Below the pieces are notes generated by a model. The model worked only from the letters and a program-made list of their open reading frames with translations, ran no database searches and was not told the origin of the DNA. Shown piece after piece: positions 56,492 through 64,000 of a DNA stretch of 64,000 nt. The stretch spans positions 1,552,501-1,616,500 of the forward strand of contig NZ_CP107932.1 in the NCBI RefSeq assembly GCF_036032445.1, read 5' to 3'. How positions within the stretch are numbered: position 1 is the first letter of the stretch; every line of letters begins with the position of its first letter. Origin of the DNA: Nocardia sp. NBC_00416 (GTDB taxonomy: Bacteria > Actinomycetota > Actinomycetes > Mycobacteriales > Mycobacteriaceae). A program made the translations under genes and the position numbers.

Positions 56492-57442
56492 TCATGTGGC
56501 CGACACGACCCCGCCGGCGAGCAGGCCGATGATCACGAACCCGAGCACGATCCGGTATCCCACGAACCAATAGAACGAATGCTTCTCCACGAACCGCAGC
56601 AGCCACGCCACCGATGCGTAACCGATCACGAACGACACCAGTGTCGCCACCAACAACTGCAGCCCCGACGCGTTCAACCCCTCCCCGGCTGGTTCGAAAG
56701 CGTCGGGGAGACTGAACAGCCCGGACGCCGTGACCGCCGGGATCGCGAGCAGGAACGAAAACCGGACCGCCGCCTCTCGTTTCAACCCGCAGAACAGGCC
56801 CGCGCTGGACGTGGCCCCCGACCGCGAAACCCCGGGAACCAGCGCCAGGCACTGCGCAAAACCCATCACCAGACCGTCGCGGGTGGTGAGCTGCTCCAGC
56901 GGCCGCTGCTTGGGCCCGAAATGTTCGGCCGCGGCGATCACCAACGCGAACACGATCAGCATGATCGCCACCAACCACAGATTCCGGGCACCGGTACGAA
57001 TCTGGTCCTTGAAGACGAACCCCAGCACCCCGATCGGAATGGTGGCGATGATCACATACCAGCCCATTCGGTAATCGAGGTCGCGCTGCGCCTCGGCATC
57101 CGGGTCGTAGCCGGCAGGTCCGTATCCGGTGATCACCGGAAGTTTGGTCGTGACCTGTTCACTGACCGGCACCGTCTCCCGGGAACGCACGGTCAGCCGC
57201 TCGAAAACCGTGGCGCACCACACCCGCACGATGCGCCAGATGTCCTTGGCGAAGAACAACAACACAGCGGCCTCGGTGCCGAGCTGGGTGACGGCGGTGA
57301 ACGACGCGCCCGCGTCGCCGCCGAAGAACACCGAGGACACGATTCGCAAATGCCCCGACGACGAAACCGGCAGGAACTCCGTCAAACCCTGCACCACACC
57401 GAGCACCAACGCCTGCACCCAGGTCATCGACTCGCCAACCAC
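56492..57442 (-). CDS. uppP: Undecaprenyl-diphosphatase UppP (BacA)
   Basis: This 316-residue membrane enzyme recycles undecaprenyl diphosphate to the monophosphate for cell-wall synthesis. It has [18 protein letters not shown] near the N-terminus (with the catalytic Glu and His) and [15 protein letters not shown] as the second family motif, with about eight helices. GTG at 57442 has AGGAGG 4 bases upstream; the family-aligned ATG at 57427 is an alternative start 19 bases from that site. It is first in the block running down to mshC. Confidence 0.92.
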   Translation of the reverse strand: MVGESMTWVQALVLGVVQGLTEFLPVSSSGHLRIVSSVFFGGDAGASFTAVTQLGTEAAVLLFFAKDIWRIVRVWCATVFERLTVRSRETVPVSEQVTTKLPVITGYGPAGYDPDAEAQRDLDYRMGWYVIIATIPIGVLGFVFKDQIRTGARNLWLVAIMLIVFALVIAAAEHFGPKQRPLEQLTTRDGLVMGFAQCLALVPGVSRSGATSSAGLFCGLKREAAVRFSFLLAIPAVTASGLFSLPDAFEPAGEGLNASGLQLLVATLVSFVIGYASVAWLLRFVEKHSFYWFVGYRIVLGFVIIGLLAGGVVSAT

Positions 57443-57730
57443 ACATCCTCCTGAACAACGCCGAAAACCCGCTCCGCCTTCGGTCTTACGGCACCCCGGC
57501 CGCATACGGGCACGGCGATCGACCGGCAGCGACCCTACAGTGCCGGCCCGACGGCACGCGCGGCGGCCGGTTCCGCGGCGGACACGCCACGCGGACGGTT
57601 CGTCCCGGACCGCCACCGCGCAGACACGCTCTAGGCTGGGCGCCGTGAGGAAACGTCGAACCGTGCCGTGTCTTCTGCGCACTGCCGCCCCCGGGCCCGA
57701 CTCGCTGCTGCGGGACACGGAGACCCGGTG

Positions 57731-58705
57731 ATGGAACAGCGCACCGTCGGCCGCAGTGGGCTGCGGGTTTCACGGATCGGGCTGGCCACCCACACCTGGG
57801 GCAGCCACACCGACGCCGATACCGCCGCCGCACAACTGATCGCATTCGCCGAAGCCGGCGGCACCCTCGTCGACACCTCCCCCGCCTACACCGGCGGCGC
57901 CGCACAGCGGATCCTGGCCGACCTCCTCGGTGACCTGGTGTCCCGCGACGAACTCGTGCTGTGCGCCGGCGCGGGCCTGGTCCCGCATCTGCCGGCGGTC
58001 CCCGCGGGCAGCGAACCGCCACCACCCAAACAAACACGGATCACCGTCGACTGCTCGCGCCGCACGCTGCTACGGCAACTGGACCGCACCCTGCTGGAAC
58101 TGGGCACCGACCACCTCGACCTGTGGCAGCTCACCGCCTGGGATCCGCGCACCCCGCTCGACGAGATCGCCGCCACCCTGCAGTACGCCATCAGCTCGGG
58201 CCGCACCCGCTATGCCGGGGTCCGCGGATTCACCGCCTGGCAGCTGGCCAGCCTGGCCGCGGTCACACCCGTGACCGCGGTGCAGACACCGTATTCACTG
58301 CTCACCCGCGGCGCCGAAGACGACACCGCGCCCGCCGCCGCCCATCACGGCGCCGGCCTCGTCGCGACCGCCCCGCTCGCCGGCGGCATCCTCACCGGCA
58401 AATACCGCGACGGCGTCCCCGCCGATTCCCGCGCCGCCGACGAGGACACCGCCGCCGAGATCCGCGGCCGACTCGACGACGACCGGGCCACCGCCGTCGT
58501 CGACGCCCTCGTCACCGCCGCCGACGGACTCGCCACCTCACCGCTGGCGGTCGCGCTGGCCTGGGTGCGGGACCGGCCCGGGGTGGCGACCATGCTCGTC
58601 GGCGCCCGCGATATGGGCCAGCTCACGGGCGTGCTGGCCGCCGAAACCCTGGAACTGCCGCGCGCGATCGCCGCCGCCCTCGACGATGTGAGCTCCACCC
58701 CGTAG
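57731..58705 (+). CDS. Aldo/keto reductase-like protein with altered catalytic residues
   Basis: This 324-residue protein has the AKR barrel: [39 protein letters not shown] (Asp and Tyr present), [11 protein letters not shown] and a C-terminal [20 protein letters not shown]. The strand that normally carries the catalytic Lys (ATKxG) reads LCAGAG, and the usual QLH reads LWQLTAW, so the Lys and His of the tetrad appear replaced. It may bind a nucleotide or substrate without the classic reaction. ATG at 57731 is chosen over one at 57668. It is divergent from uppP. Confidence 0.85.
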   Translation: MEQRTVGRSGLRVSRIGLATHTWGSHTDADTAAAQLIAFAEAGGTLVDTSPAYTGGAAQRILADLLGDLVSRDELVLCAGAGLVPHLPAVPAGSEPPPPKQTRITVDCSRRTLLRQLDRTLLELGTDHLDLWQLTAWDPRTPLDEIAATLQYAISSGRTRYAGVRGFTAWQLASLAAVTPVTAVQTPYSLLTRGAEDDTAPAAAHHGAGLVATAPLAGGILTGKYRDGVPADSRAADEDTAAEIRGRLDDDRATAVVDALVTAADGLATSPLAVALAWVRDRPGVATMLVGARDMGQLTGVLAAETLELPRAIAAALDDVSSTP

Positions 58706-58737
58706 TGCGGGGGCGGGCGAGCACCACTCACACCCGC

Positions 58738-58756
58738 ACGGATTAGCCTTGCCTCC
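58738..58756 (+). promoter_or_regulatory. Possible IdeR/DtxR iron box before hmuT
   Basis: The 19 bases up to the start codon include TTAGCCTTGCCT, matching about 12 of 19 positions of the IdeR/DtxR consensus, with the best agreement in the centre and right half. No ribosome-binding site is visible before the ATG, so the transcript may be leaderless. Iron control would suit the haem transporter that follows. Confidence 0.4.
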
Positions 58757-59794
58757 ATGAGGTATCACCGGGCCCGATCCGGACGGGCGCGCGCACTCCT
58801 GGCAGGCCTCGCCGCCGGCCTGCTCGTACTCACCGCCGCCTGCGACAGCCCCGAACCGGCCGACGCCACCGGACAGCAGGGCCCGGCCACCGCCGCCCTC
58901 GACAACCTGGACCCGGTACCCATCACCCCGCCGCCCACCCCGGCGCTGCCGGCCACCGTCCGCTCCTTCGACGGCTCCGACGTCACCGTCACCGACGCGA
59001 GCCGCATCGTCGCCGCCGACCGCTACGGCACCCTCGCGCAGATCGTGTGGGCACTCGGACTCGGCGACGATCTGGTAGGCCGCAGCACCGCCGCGTCGTT
59101 CCCCGCGGTCGCTCACCTGCCGAACGTCACCGGCGGCAACGGCGCACTCAACGTGGAATCGATTCTGGCGTTGCGGCCCAGCGTATTCCTCACCGACACC
59201 ACCAGCGCCTCACCCGCCGTCCGGGAACAGTTGCGCGCCACCGGGATCACCGTCGTCTACTTCGACCCCGAACGCACCATGGACGGTGTGGTGCCGCAGA
59301 TCGAGGCCGTCGCCGCCGCGCTCGGGGTCCCGCAGCGCGGGCAGGAACTCGGCCGCCGCACCAGCGACGAGATCGCGGCCGCCTCCGCCGCGGTCCCCGC
59401 CCCGGACCCGCGCCTGCGCATGGCGTTCCTCTACCTGCGCTCCAGCGCCATCACCATGCTCGCCGGACCCGGTTCCGGCGCCGACGCGCTGATCGCCGCG
59501 CTCGACGCCGAAGACGCCGGACAGCAGGCCGGACTCACCGAACCGTTCACCGCCATCACCAGCGAAGCCATGATCGCCGCGGCACCGGACGTCCTGCTGG
59601 TCATGACCGACGGAATGAAATCGATCGGCGGAATCGACGGAATCGTGCAGATCCCCGGTATCGCGCAGACCCCGGCCGGGCGCAACAAACGGATCGTCGA
59701 CATGTCCGACGCGGTGCTGCTGTCCTTCGGACCCAACACCGGTCGCGTCATCTCCGCCCTGTCCGACGCCGTCTACGGCCGCACCGGCGCATGA
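58757..59794 (+). CDS. hmuT: Haem ABC transporter substrate-binding lipoprotein, HmuT-like
   Basis: This 345-residue protein has a lipoprotein signal ending LTAACD (lipobox LTAAC), then a Pro-rich linker to residue 65. The class III binding-protein fold follows: RIVAADRYGTLAQIVWALG, LGDDLVGRSTAASFP, VESILALRPSVFL and LSFGPNTGRVISALSDAVYG. It should bind haem or another iron source at the cell surface and deliver it to HmuU. Its stop overlaps the next ATG by 4 bases. Confidence 0.88.
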   Translation: MRYHRARSGRARALLAGLAAGLLVLTAACDSPEPADATGQQGPATAALDNLDPVPITPPPTPALPATVRSFDGSDVTVTDASRIVAADRYGTLAQIVWALGLGDDLVGRSTAASFPAVAHLPNVTGGNGALNVESILALRPSVFLTDTTSASPAVREQLRATGITVVYFDPERTMDGVVPQIEAVAAALGVPQRGQELGRRTSDEIAAASAAVPAPDPRLRMAFLYLRSSAITMLAGPGSGADALIAALDAEDAGQQAGLTEPFTAITSEAMIAAAPDVLLVMTDGMKSIGGIDGIVQIPGIAQTPAGRNKRIVDMSDAVLLSFGPNTGRVISALSDAVYGRTGA

Positions 59795-60873
59795 CGGTAG
59801 CCCTGGACAAGCCTCCCGGGCCGCCGGACACCGGTCACTCGCAGCGCCGTTTCCTGATCGCGTTCACCGTCGCCGCGATAGCGCTCGTCGCACTGGCTCT
59901 CGCGTCCGCCGCCATCGGGCAGGTACCCACCACACCCGCCGAGGTCGCCGGTAGCGTCGCGCACCGCGTCGGCCTGGACTGGGGCCCGCTACCCGCCCAC
60001 CCCGCCGGTGAGGTCACGCTCTGGGAGGTCCGGTTCCCGCGGGTCGTGCTGGCGATCCTGGTCGGCGCCGCCCTCGCCACCGCCGGTGCGCTGCTGCAGG
60101 GGGTGTTCGCCAACCCGCTCGCCGAGCCGGGAGTGATCGGTGTGTCCGCCGGCGCCGCGGTGGGCGCCGGGACGGTGATCGTGTTCGGCGGCGCGTTCGT
60201 CGCCGCCTGGTCGGTGGCCGCCGCCGCGTTCGCCGCCGGATTGGTCACCACCGCGCTGGTTTACGTACTGTCCCGCGCCAACGGCCGCACCGAAGTAGTG
60301 ACCCTCGTCCTCACCGGGGTCGCGATCAACGCGTTCGCGGGCGGACTCATCGCGTTCCTGCTCTTCGTCGCCAGCCCCGCCGCCCGCGACCAGATCGTGT
60401 TCTGGCAACTCGGCAGCCTCAACGGCGCCACCTGGGACGCGGTGGCGATCGTCGCGGCACTCACGGTCGCCGGGATCGCCGCGGCGATCCTGGTGGCGCC
60501 CCGCCTGGATCTGCTCGCCCTCGGCGAATCCGCGGCCCGCCACCTCGGCGTCGACGTCGAACGGCTCCGGCGGGCGGTGATCGTGATCGTCGCGGTACTC
60601 ACCACCGCCGGGGTGGCGTTCACCGGCATCATCCTGTTCGTCGGACTCATCGTCCCGCACGTGGTGCGCATGATCGTCGGGCCCGGGCATCGCGCACTGA
60701 TCCCGCTCAGCGCCGTCACCGGCGCCGTCGTCCTCCTCGCCGCCGACGTCGCCGCCCGCTCCCTGGTCGACAACGCCGACCTGCCGCTGGGCATGCTCAC
60801 CTCGCTCATCGGCGCCCCGTTCTTCTTCTGGCTGCTACGCCGCACCCGAGCGCGGGCGGGAGGCTGGGCATGA
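59791..60873 (+). CDS. hmuU: FecCD-family haem/iron permease, HmuU-like
   Basis: This 360-residue membrane protein has about ten helices. Family markers are VRFPRVVLAILVGAALATAG, GALLQGVFANPLAEPGVIGVSAGA, ARHLGVDVERLRR and FVGLIVPHVVRMIVGPGHR (ATPase-coupling region). The ATG at 59791 overlaps the HmuT stop; a longer frame from 59047 covers HmuT and is a shadow. It pairs with HmuT and HmuV in a coupled operon. Confidence 0.9.
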   Translation: MTVALDKPPGPPDTGHSQRRFLIAFTVAAIALVALALASAAIGQVPTTPAEVAGSVAHRVGLDWGPLPAHPAGEVTLWEVRFPRVVLAILVGAALATAGALLQGVFANPLAEPGVIGVSAGAAVGAGTVIVFGGAFVAAWSVAAAAFAAGLVTTALVYVLSRANGRTEVVTLVLTGVAINAFAGGLIAFLLFVASPAARDQIVFWQLGSLNGATWDAVAIVAALTVAGIAAAILVAPRLDLLALGESAARHLGVDVERLRRAVIVIVAVLTTAGVAFTGIILFVGLIVPHVVRMIVGPGHRALIPLSAVTGAVVLLAADVAARSLVDNADLPLGMLTSLIGAPFFFWLLRRTRARAGGWA

Positions 60874-61748
60874 CCGCGACACCGCTGCGGCGCGGTCTCA
60901 CCGGGCTGCTGCACCGCACCCACGACCTGCCCGCCGCCCCCGAAACCGGCACCGTCACACTGCGCGCCCACGCGGTCACCCTGGACCGGCACGGCGGCGG
61001 CGCCGGGACCCGGCGAATACTCGACGATGTCGATTTCGAGGTCGCGGCCGGTGAAGTCGTCGCACTCGTGGGCCCCAACGGCGCCGGCAAATCCACACTG
61101 CTCGCCGTCCTCGCGGGCGAACTGGAACCGGGACAGGGCAGCGTCGAACTCGGCGGCCGCCCACTCGACCGGTGGACGCCGATCGACATGGCCCGCCGCC
61201 GCGCCGTCCTCCCCCAATCCCATACGGTCGGGTTCCCGTTCACCGCCGCGGAGGTGATCGCCATGGGCCGCGCACCCTGGCAGCGCACAGCACGCGCCGA
61301 CAGCGACGACGAGATCATCGCGGCCGCCATGGACGCCACCGACTGCACCCATCTCGCCGGACGGGCGTTCCCGAGCCTGTCCGGCGGCGAAAAAGCCCGG
61401 GTCGCACTCGCCCGAGTCCTGGCGCAGGACACCACGACCCTGCTGCTGGACGAGCCCACCGCCGCCCTGGACCTCGGCCACCAAGAGGCCGTGCTGACCC
61501 TCGCCGCCGCCCGCGCCGCGGCCGGCGCGGCCGTGGTGGTGGTGCTGCACGATCTGGCGTCCGCCGCCGCCTACGCCGACCGCGTCGCCGTCCTCGACGA
61601 CGGGCGCATCGCGGCCGCCGGGCCACCGCGCGCTATCCTCACCGGCGAACTGCTCACCCGCGTATACCGGTACCCCGTCGAGGTCCTCGACCATCCCGGC
61701 ACCGGCGCACAACTGGTCCTGCCCGCCCGCGGCCCTGTGCGTAACTGA
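60870..61748 (+). CDS. hmuV: Haem ABC transporter ATP-binding protein, HmuV-like
   Basis: This 292-residue ATPase has Walker A GPNGAGKST near residue 70, a Q-loop around LPQSHTVGFP, signature LSGGEKARVAL and Walker B TLLLDEPTAALD, with the switch His in VVVVLHDLASAAAYADRV. It energises uptake by HmuTU. The ATG overlaps the HmuU stop by 4 bases. Its 3' end converges with the MMPL gene, 12 bases apart. Confidence 0.92.
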   Translation: MTATPLRRGLTGLLHRTHDLPAAPETGTVTLRAHAVTLDRHGGGAGTRRILDDVDFEVAAGEVVALVGPNGAGKSTLLAVLAGELEPGQGSVELGGRPLDRWTPIDMARRRAVLPQSHTVGFPFTAAEVIAMGRAPWQRTARADSDDEIIAAAMDATDCTHLAGRAFPSLSGGEKARVALARVLAQDTTTLLLDEPTAALDLGHQEAVLTLAAARAAAGAAVVVVLHDLASAAAYADRVAVLDDGRIAAAGPPRAILTGELLTRVYRYPVEVLDHPGTGAQLVLPARGPVRN

Positions 61749-61760
61749 CCGCCACCCGGA

Positions 61761-63860
61761 TCATTTCGGGTGCCAGACGAGTTTCAGCACCGCCGGGGTC
61801 AACAGCATCCGGATCACCGTCGCGTCCAGAACCAAGGCCGCGATCATCCCGTAGGCGATGTACTTCATCATCACCAGCTCCGAGAAACCGAACGCGCCGG
61901 TGACCACGATCAGGATCGCCGCCGCCGACGTGATCACACCACCGGTGTGCGCGATCCCGTACCGGATCGCCTCCGGCGCCGCCGCGCCCGCCGCCCGCGC
62001 CTCCACCACCCGCGACAGCAGGAAAACCTCGTAGTCGGTGGACAACCCGAACACCACCGTCACGATCAACACCAGCACCGCGAACATCAGCGGACCCGGG
62101 GTGAAACCGAACAACTCCGACCCGTGCCCCTCCACGAAGAGCCAGGTCAGAATGCCCAGGGTCGCGCCGAGCCCCAACGCCGACATCGCGACCGCCTTCA
62201 CCGCCAGGATCAGCGACCGGAACGCCGCGTACATCAACCCGATCGCCGCCGCCACCAGCAGCAAACCCAGCAGCGGCAGCCCGTCCAACAGGCCGTGGAT
62301 ACTGTCGCGTTCCAGGGCCGGCACGCCCGCCACCCGCACCTGCACACCCTCGGGTTCCTCGATACCGCGCAGTACCGCGATCGCGGTATCGGCGCCACGA
62401 TCGTCCACCAGACCCGCTTCGAGCACATTGATCCCGTCGCGGGTGGGCGCGGCCGGCTCGAACGGCCCGGTGAGGCCGGGGGTGGCGTTGGCCTGCAACC
62501 GGATATCGCTCAACTGCGCCGCATCCGCGCCCGTCACCACCAGGCGCAACGGTTCGGTCCGGAAACCCGGGAACAGCGCGTCGAATTTCTCCTGCGCCAT
62601 CCGCGCCGAATTGTCCGCGGCCAGATACTTCTCGCTCAACCCCCCGAACTCGATATGCCGGAACGGCACCATCAGCAACAGCAGGCCCAGCACCACCGGC
62701 ACGATCACCGCCCACGGCCGCGCCATCGCCCGCACCGCCAGCCGGGAGAAGATTCCGCGATCGATCTCGGCCTCCGTACTGGCCCGCGCGAACCGCCGCC
62801 ACTGCCACAGATCGATCTTCTCGCCCACCAGGGCGAGCATCGCCGGAAGCGCCGTCACCGACAGCAACGCCGCCAGCAGCACCGAACTGATCCCCCCGTA
62901 CGGCACCGACCGCAGCACCCCGTTCGGGAAGATGAACAGCGCCCCCAGGCTCACCGCGATGATCGCCGCCGAGAACAGCACCGTACGGCCCGCGGTCGCG
63001 ACCGTACGCGCCACCGCCTCCTCGACCCCGCGGCCCGCCGACAGCTCCTCCCGGAACCTGGTCACCGTGAACAACCCGTAATCGATCGCCAGACCCAGAC
63101 TCACCAGCGTCACCACCGCGCTGGCGAACACGTTCACATCGATCGCACCGGTGAGCAACCGCATGATGCCCTGCGTGCCCAGGATCGTCATCCCGCCCAC
63201 CAGCACCGGCAGCAACGCCGCCACCACCCCGCCGAACACGAAATACAACAGGATCGCCACCAGCGGCAGCGCGATCATCTCCGCGCGCCGGATATCGTCC
63301 TGCATCCCGGTGTTGATGCCCTCCACCACCGGCTGCAACCCGGCCAGCTGCACCGTCGTCCCGGCCGGGCCGGTGCCCGGACCGTCCGCGACCAGATCAC
63401 CGAGAATCGCCGCATAATTGTCGACCGTCGCCGACCCCTCGCCCCGCAACCCGATACTCGCGAACGCGTACCGACGGGAATCGTCGGCGAACTGGCCCGA
63501 CAGCGCACTGTCCCAGTAACTGTCGATCCGCAGCACCTGGTCCGGATGCTCCCGCAGCAACCCGTCCAGCTGCGCGACGACCGCCGCCCGCACCTGCGGA
63601 TCGTCCACGGTTCGGCCGGCGGGCGCGGTGTACAGGGCGATCACATCACTGTCGGTATCCCGACCGAATGTCGCGTCGGCGAGTTTCGACGCCGCCACCG
63701 ATTCGCTCGACTCGTCGAACCAGCCCTCCTGTGTCAACCGATCCGCGAGATCCCGCCCGTACAGACCCGATACCCCGACGACGAACAAGAACACCACCAG
63801 CACCGCGACCCGGTGCCGGTACACGAAACGACCCCACCGGTACGGTCCCGCCGCGAACAC
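61761..63860 (-). CDS. MMPL/RND family transporter
   Basis: This protein of about 699 residues has the twelve-helix MMPL layout in two halves, with GLAIDYGLFTVTRFREEL in the first and GLSTDYEVFLLSRVVEA in the second, carrying the membrane Asp-Tyr pair used for proton coupling. The two extracellular loops are large. Relatives export lipids, siderophores or drugs. The start is uncertain: GTG at 63860 and GTG at 63887 both fit, while ATG at 63950 lies inside the adjoining gene. No operon partner is visible except the upstream gene ending at 63878. Confidence 0.88.
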   Translation of the reverse strand: MFAAGPYRWGRFVYRHRVAVLVVFLFVVGVSGLYGRDLADRLTQEGWFDESSESVAASKLADATFGRDTDSDVIALYTAPAGRTVDDPQVRAAVVAQLDGLLREHPDQVLRIDSYWDSALSGQFADDSRRYAFASIGLRGEGSATVDNYAAILGDLVADGPGTGPAGTTVQLAGLQPVVEGINTGMQDDIRRAEMIALPLVAILLYFVFGGVVAALLPVLVGGMTILGTQGIMRLLTGAIDVNVFASAVVTLVSLGLAIDYGLFTVTRFREELSAGRGVEEAVARTVATAGRTVLFSAAIIAVSLGALFIFPNGVLRSVPYGGISSVLLAALLSVTALPAMLALVGEKIDLWQWRRFARASTEAEIDRGIFSRLAVRAMARPWAVIVPVVLGLLLLMVPFRHIEFGGLSEKYLAADNSARMAQEKFDALFPGFRTEPLRLVVTGADAAQLSDIRLQANATPGLTGPFEPAAPTRDGINVLEAGLVDDRGADTAIAVLRGIEEPEGVQVRVAGVPALERDSIHGLLDGLPLLGLLLVAAAIGLMYAAFRSLILAVKAVAMSALGLGATLGILTWLFVEGHGSELFGFTPGPLMFAVLVLIVTVVFGLSTDYEVFLLSRVVEARAAGAAAPEAIRYGIAHTGGVITSAAAILIVVTGAFGFSELVMMKYIAYGMIAALVLDATVIRMLLTPAVLKLVWHPK

Positions 63861-63877
63861 CTCCGGTGTCCCGCCGC

Positions 63878-64000
63878 CTACCCGCACGCCGCGGTGCGGT
63901 AATCGGCCGAACGCAGGATCCCGCACAGATCTGTCCGCGACAGCTTCCATGCGCCGTCGAGGTAGATGAAATGCACCACCGTGGTGCGGACCGCGGTCCC
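63878..64000 (-). CDS. C-terminal end of a gene continuing past the right edge
   Basis: The minus-strand frame from the right edge codes 40 residues ending at a TAG, with VVHFIYLDGAWKLSRTDLCG and SADYRTAACG. The DGAWKLSR/C pattern is like the final strand of secreted SnoaL/NTF2-like or low-molecular-weight antigen (MTB12-like) proteins. It has no start in the window. It supports a shorter start for the MMPL gene. Family assignment is tentative. Confidence 0.55.
   Translation of the reverse strand, partial: GTAVRTTVVHFIYLDGAWKLSRTDLCGILRSADYRTAACG

Noticed and set aside
59047..59790. N-terminal extension of HmuU
   Set aside because: It is the out-of-frame shadow of HmuT; the permease aligns from the ATG at 59791, which overlaps the HmuT stop.
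61770..63902. 710-residue plus-strand open frame opposite the MMPL gene
   Set aside because: It is the antisense shadow, rich in His, Arg and Gln; the minus strand shows transporter motifs.

Overview
The window is high-GC actinobacterial DNA, most likely from Nocardia or a close mycolic-acid-bearing relative. The pointers are a mycothiol ligase gene (mshC) in its usual neighbourhood, a mycobacterial-type CYP51, many F420/flavin luciferase-like oxidoreductases, a CE1758/CE1759-type pair, dense TetR regulators and a very large NRPS. This is inferred from gene content only. I see no rRNA, tRNA or CRISPR array.

Layout. 1-13827: the 3' part of a giant non-ribosomal peptide synthetase, open at the left edge: end of an E-type domain, then four C-A-T modules and a thioesterase. 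13839-17748: TetR, luciferase-like oxidoreductase, SnoaL-like protein, CGNR regulator and epoxide hydrolase. 18128-26502: MFS exporter, two VOC proteins, a lipoprotein serine hydrolase, a stand-alone UvrA-like ABC protein, an AraC regulator and a TRIC-type channel. 26597-28978: flavin reductase, MarR and flavin monooxygenase. 29137-35449: an SDR / luciferase-like / phosphotransferase operon divergent from cyp51-fprB. 35528-39695: a decayed mobile patch with an integrase pseudogene, a recombination-site-like inverted repeat, a Tn3 transposase remnant and a 64-bp copy of a VOC gene piece, plus an apparently intact TetR/Gfo-Idh pair. 39798-45136: luciferase-like proteins with a GT4 / methyltransferase / toroid-protein operon. 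45613-50883: 3Fe-4S ferredoxin, SnoaL-like protein, unknown protein, acyl-CoA synthetase, methyltransferase and TetR. 51085-52620: poorly characterised genes, one frameshifted. 52784-57442: conserved mshC / SCO1664-like / DUF3090 / histidine phosphatase / uppP block. 57731-63860: a degenerate aldo/keto reductase, hmuTUV-like haem transporter and an MMPL transporter. The last 123 bases hold the 3' end of another gene.

How the genes may work together. The most interesting signal is a 17-bp operator-like motif (A...TC..GACA..TGT) found five times, in three intergenic regions: SDR/cyp51 (two), carboxymuconolactone-decarboxylase-like gene/ferredoxin (two), and over the start codon of the TetR gene at 50305. 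This suggests one self-regulating TetR regulon joining cyp51, its reductase, its likely ferredoxin, an acyl-CoA synthetase and several oxidoreductases in sterol- or lipid-like metabolism, with the mobile patch lying between its halves. A second notable point is that the NRPS carries an E-to-C style linker and an LGGDS-type carrier domain at a junction that has no E domain, as if an epimerase had been lost.
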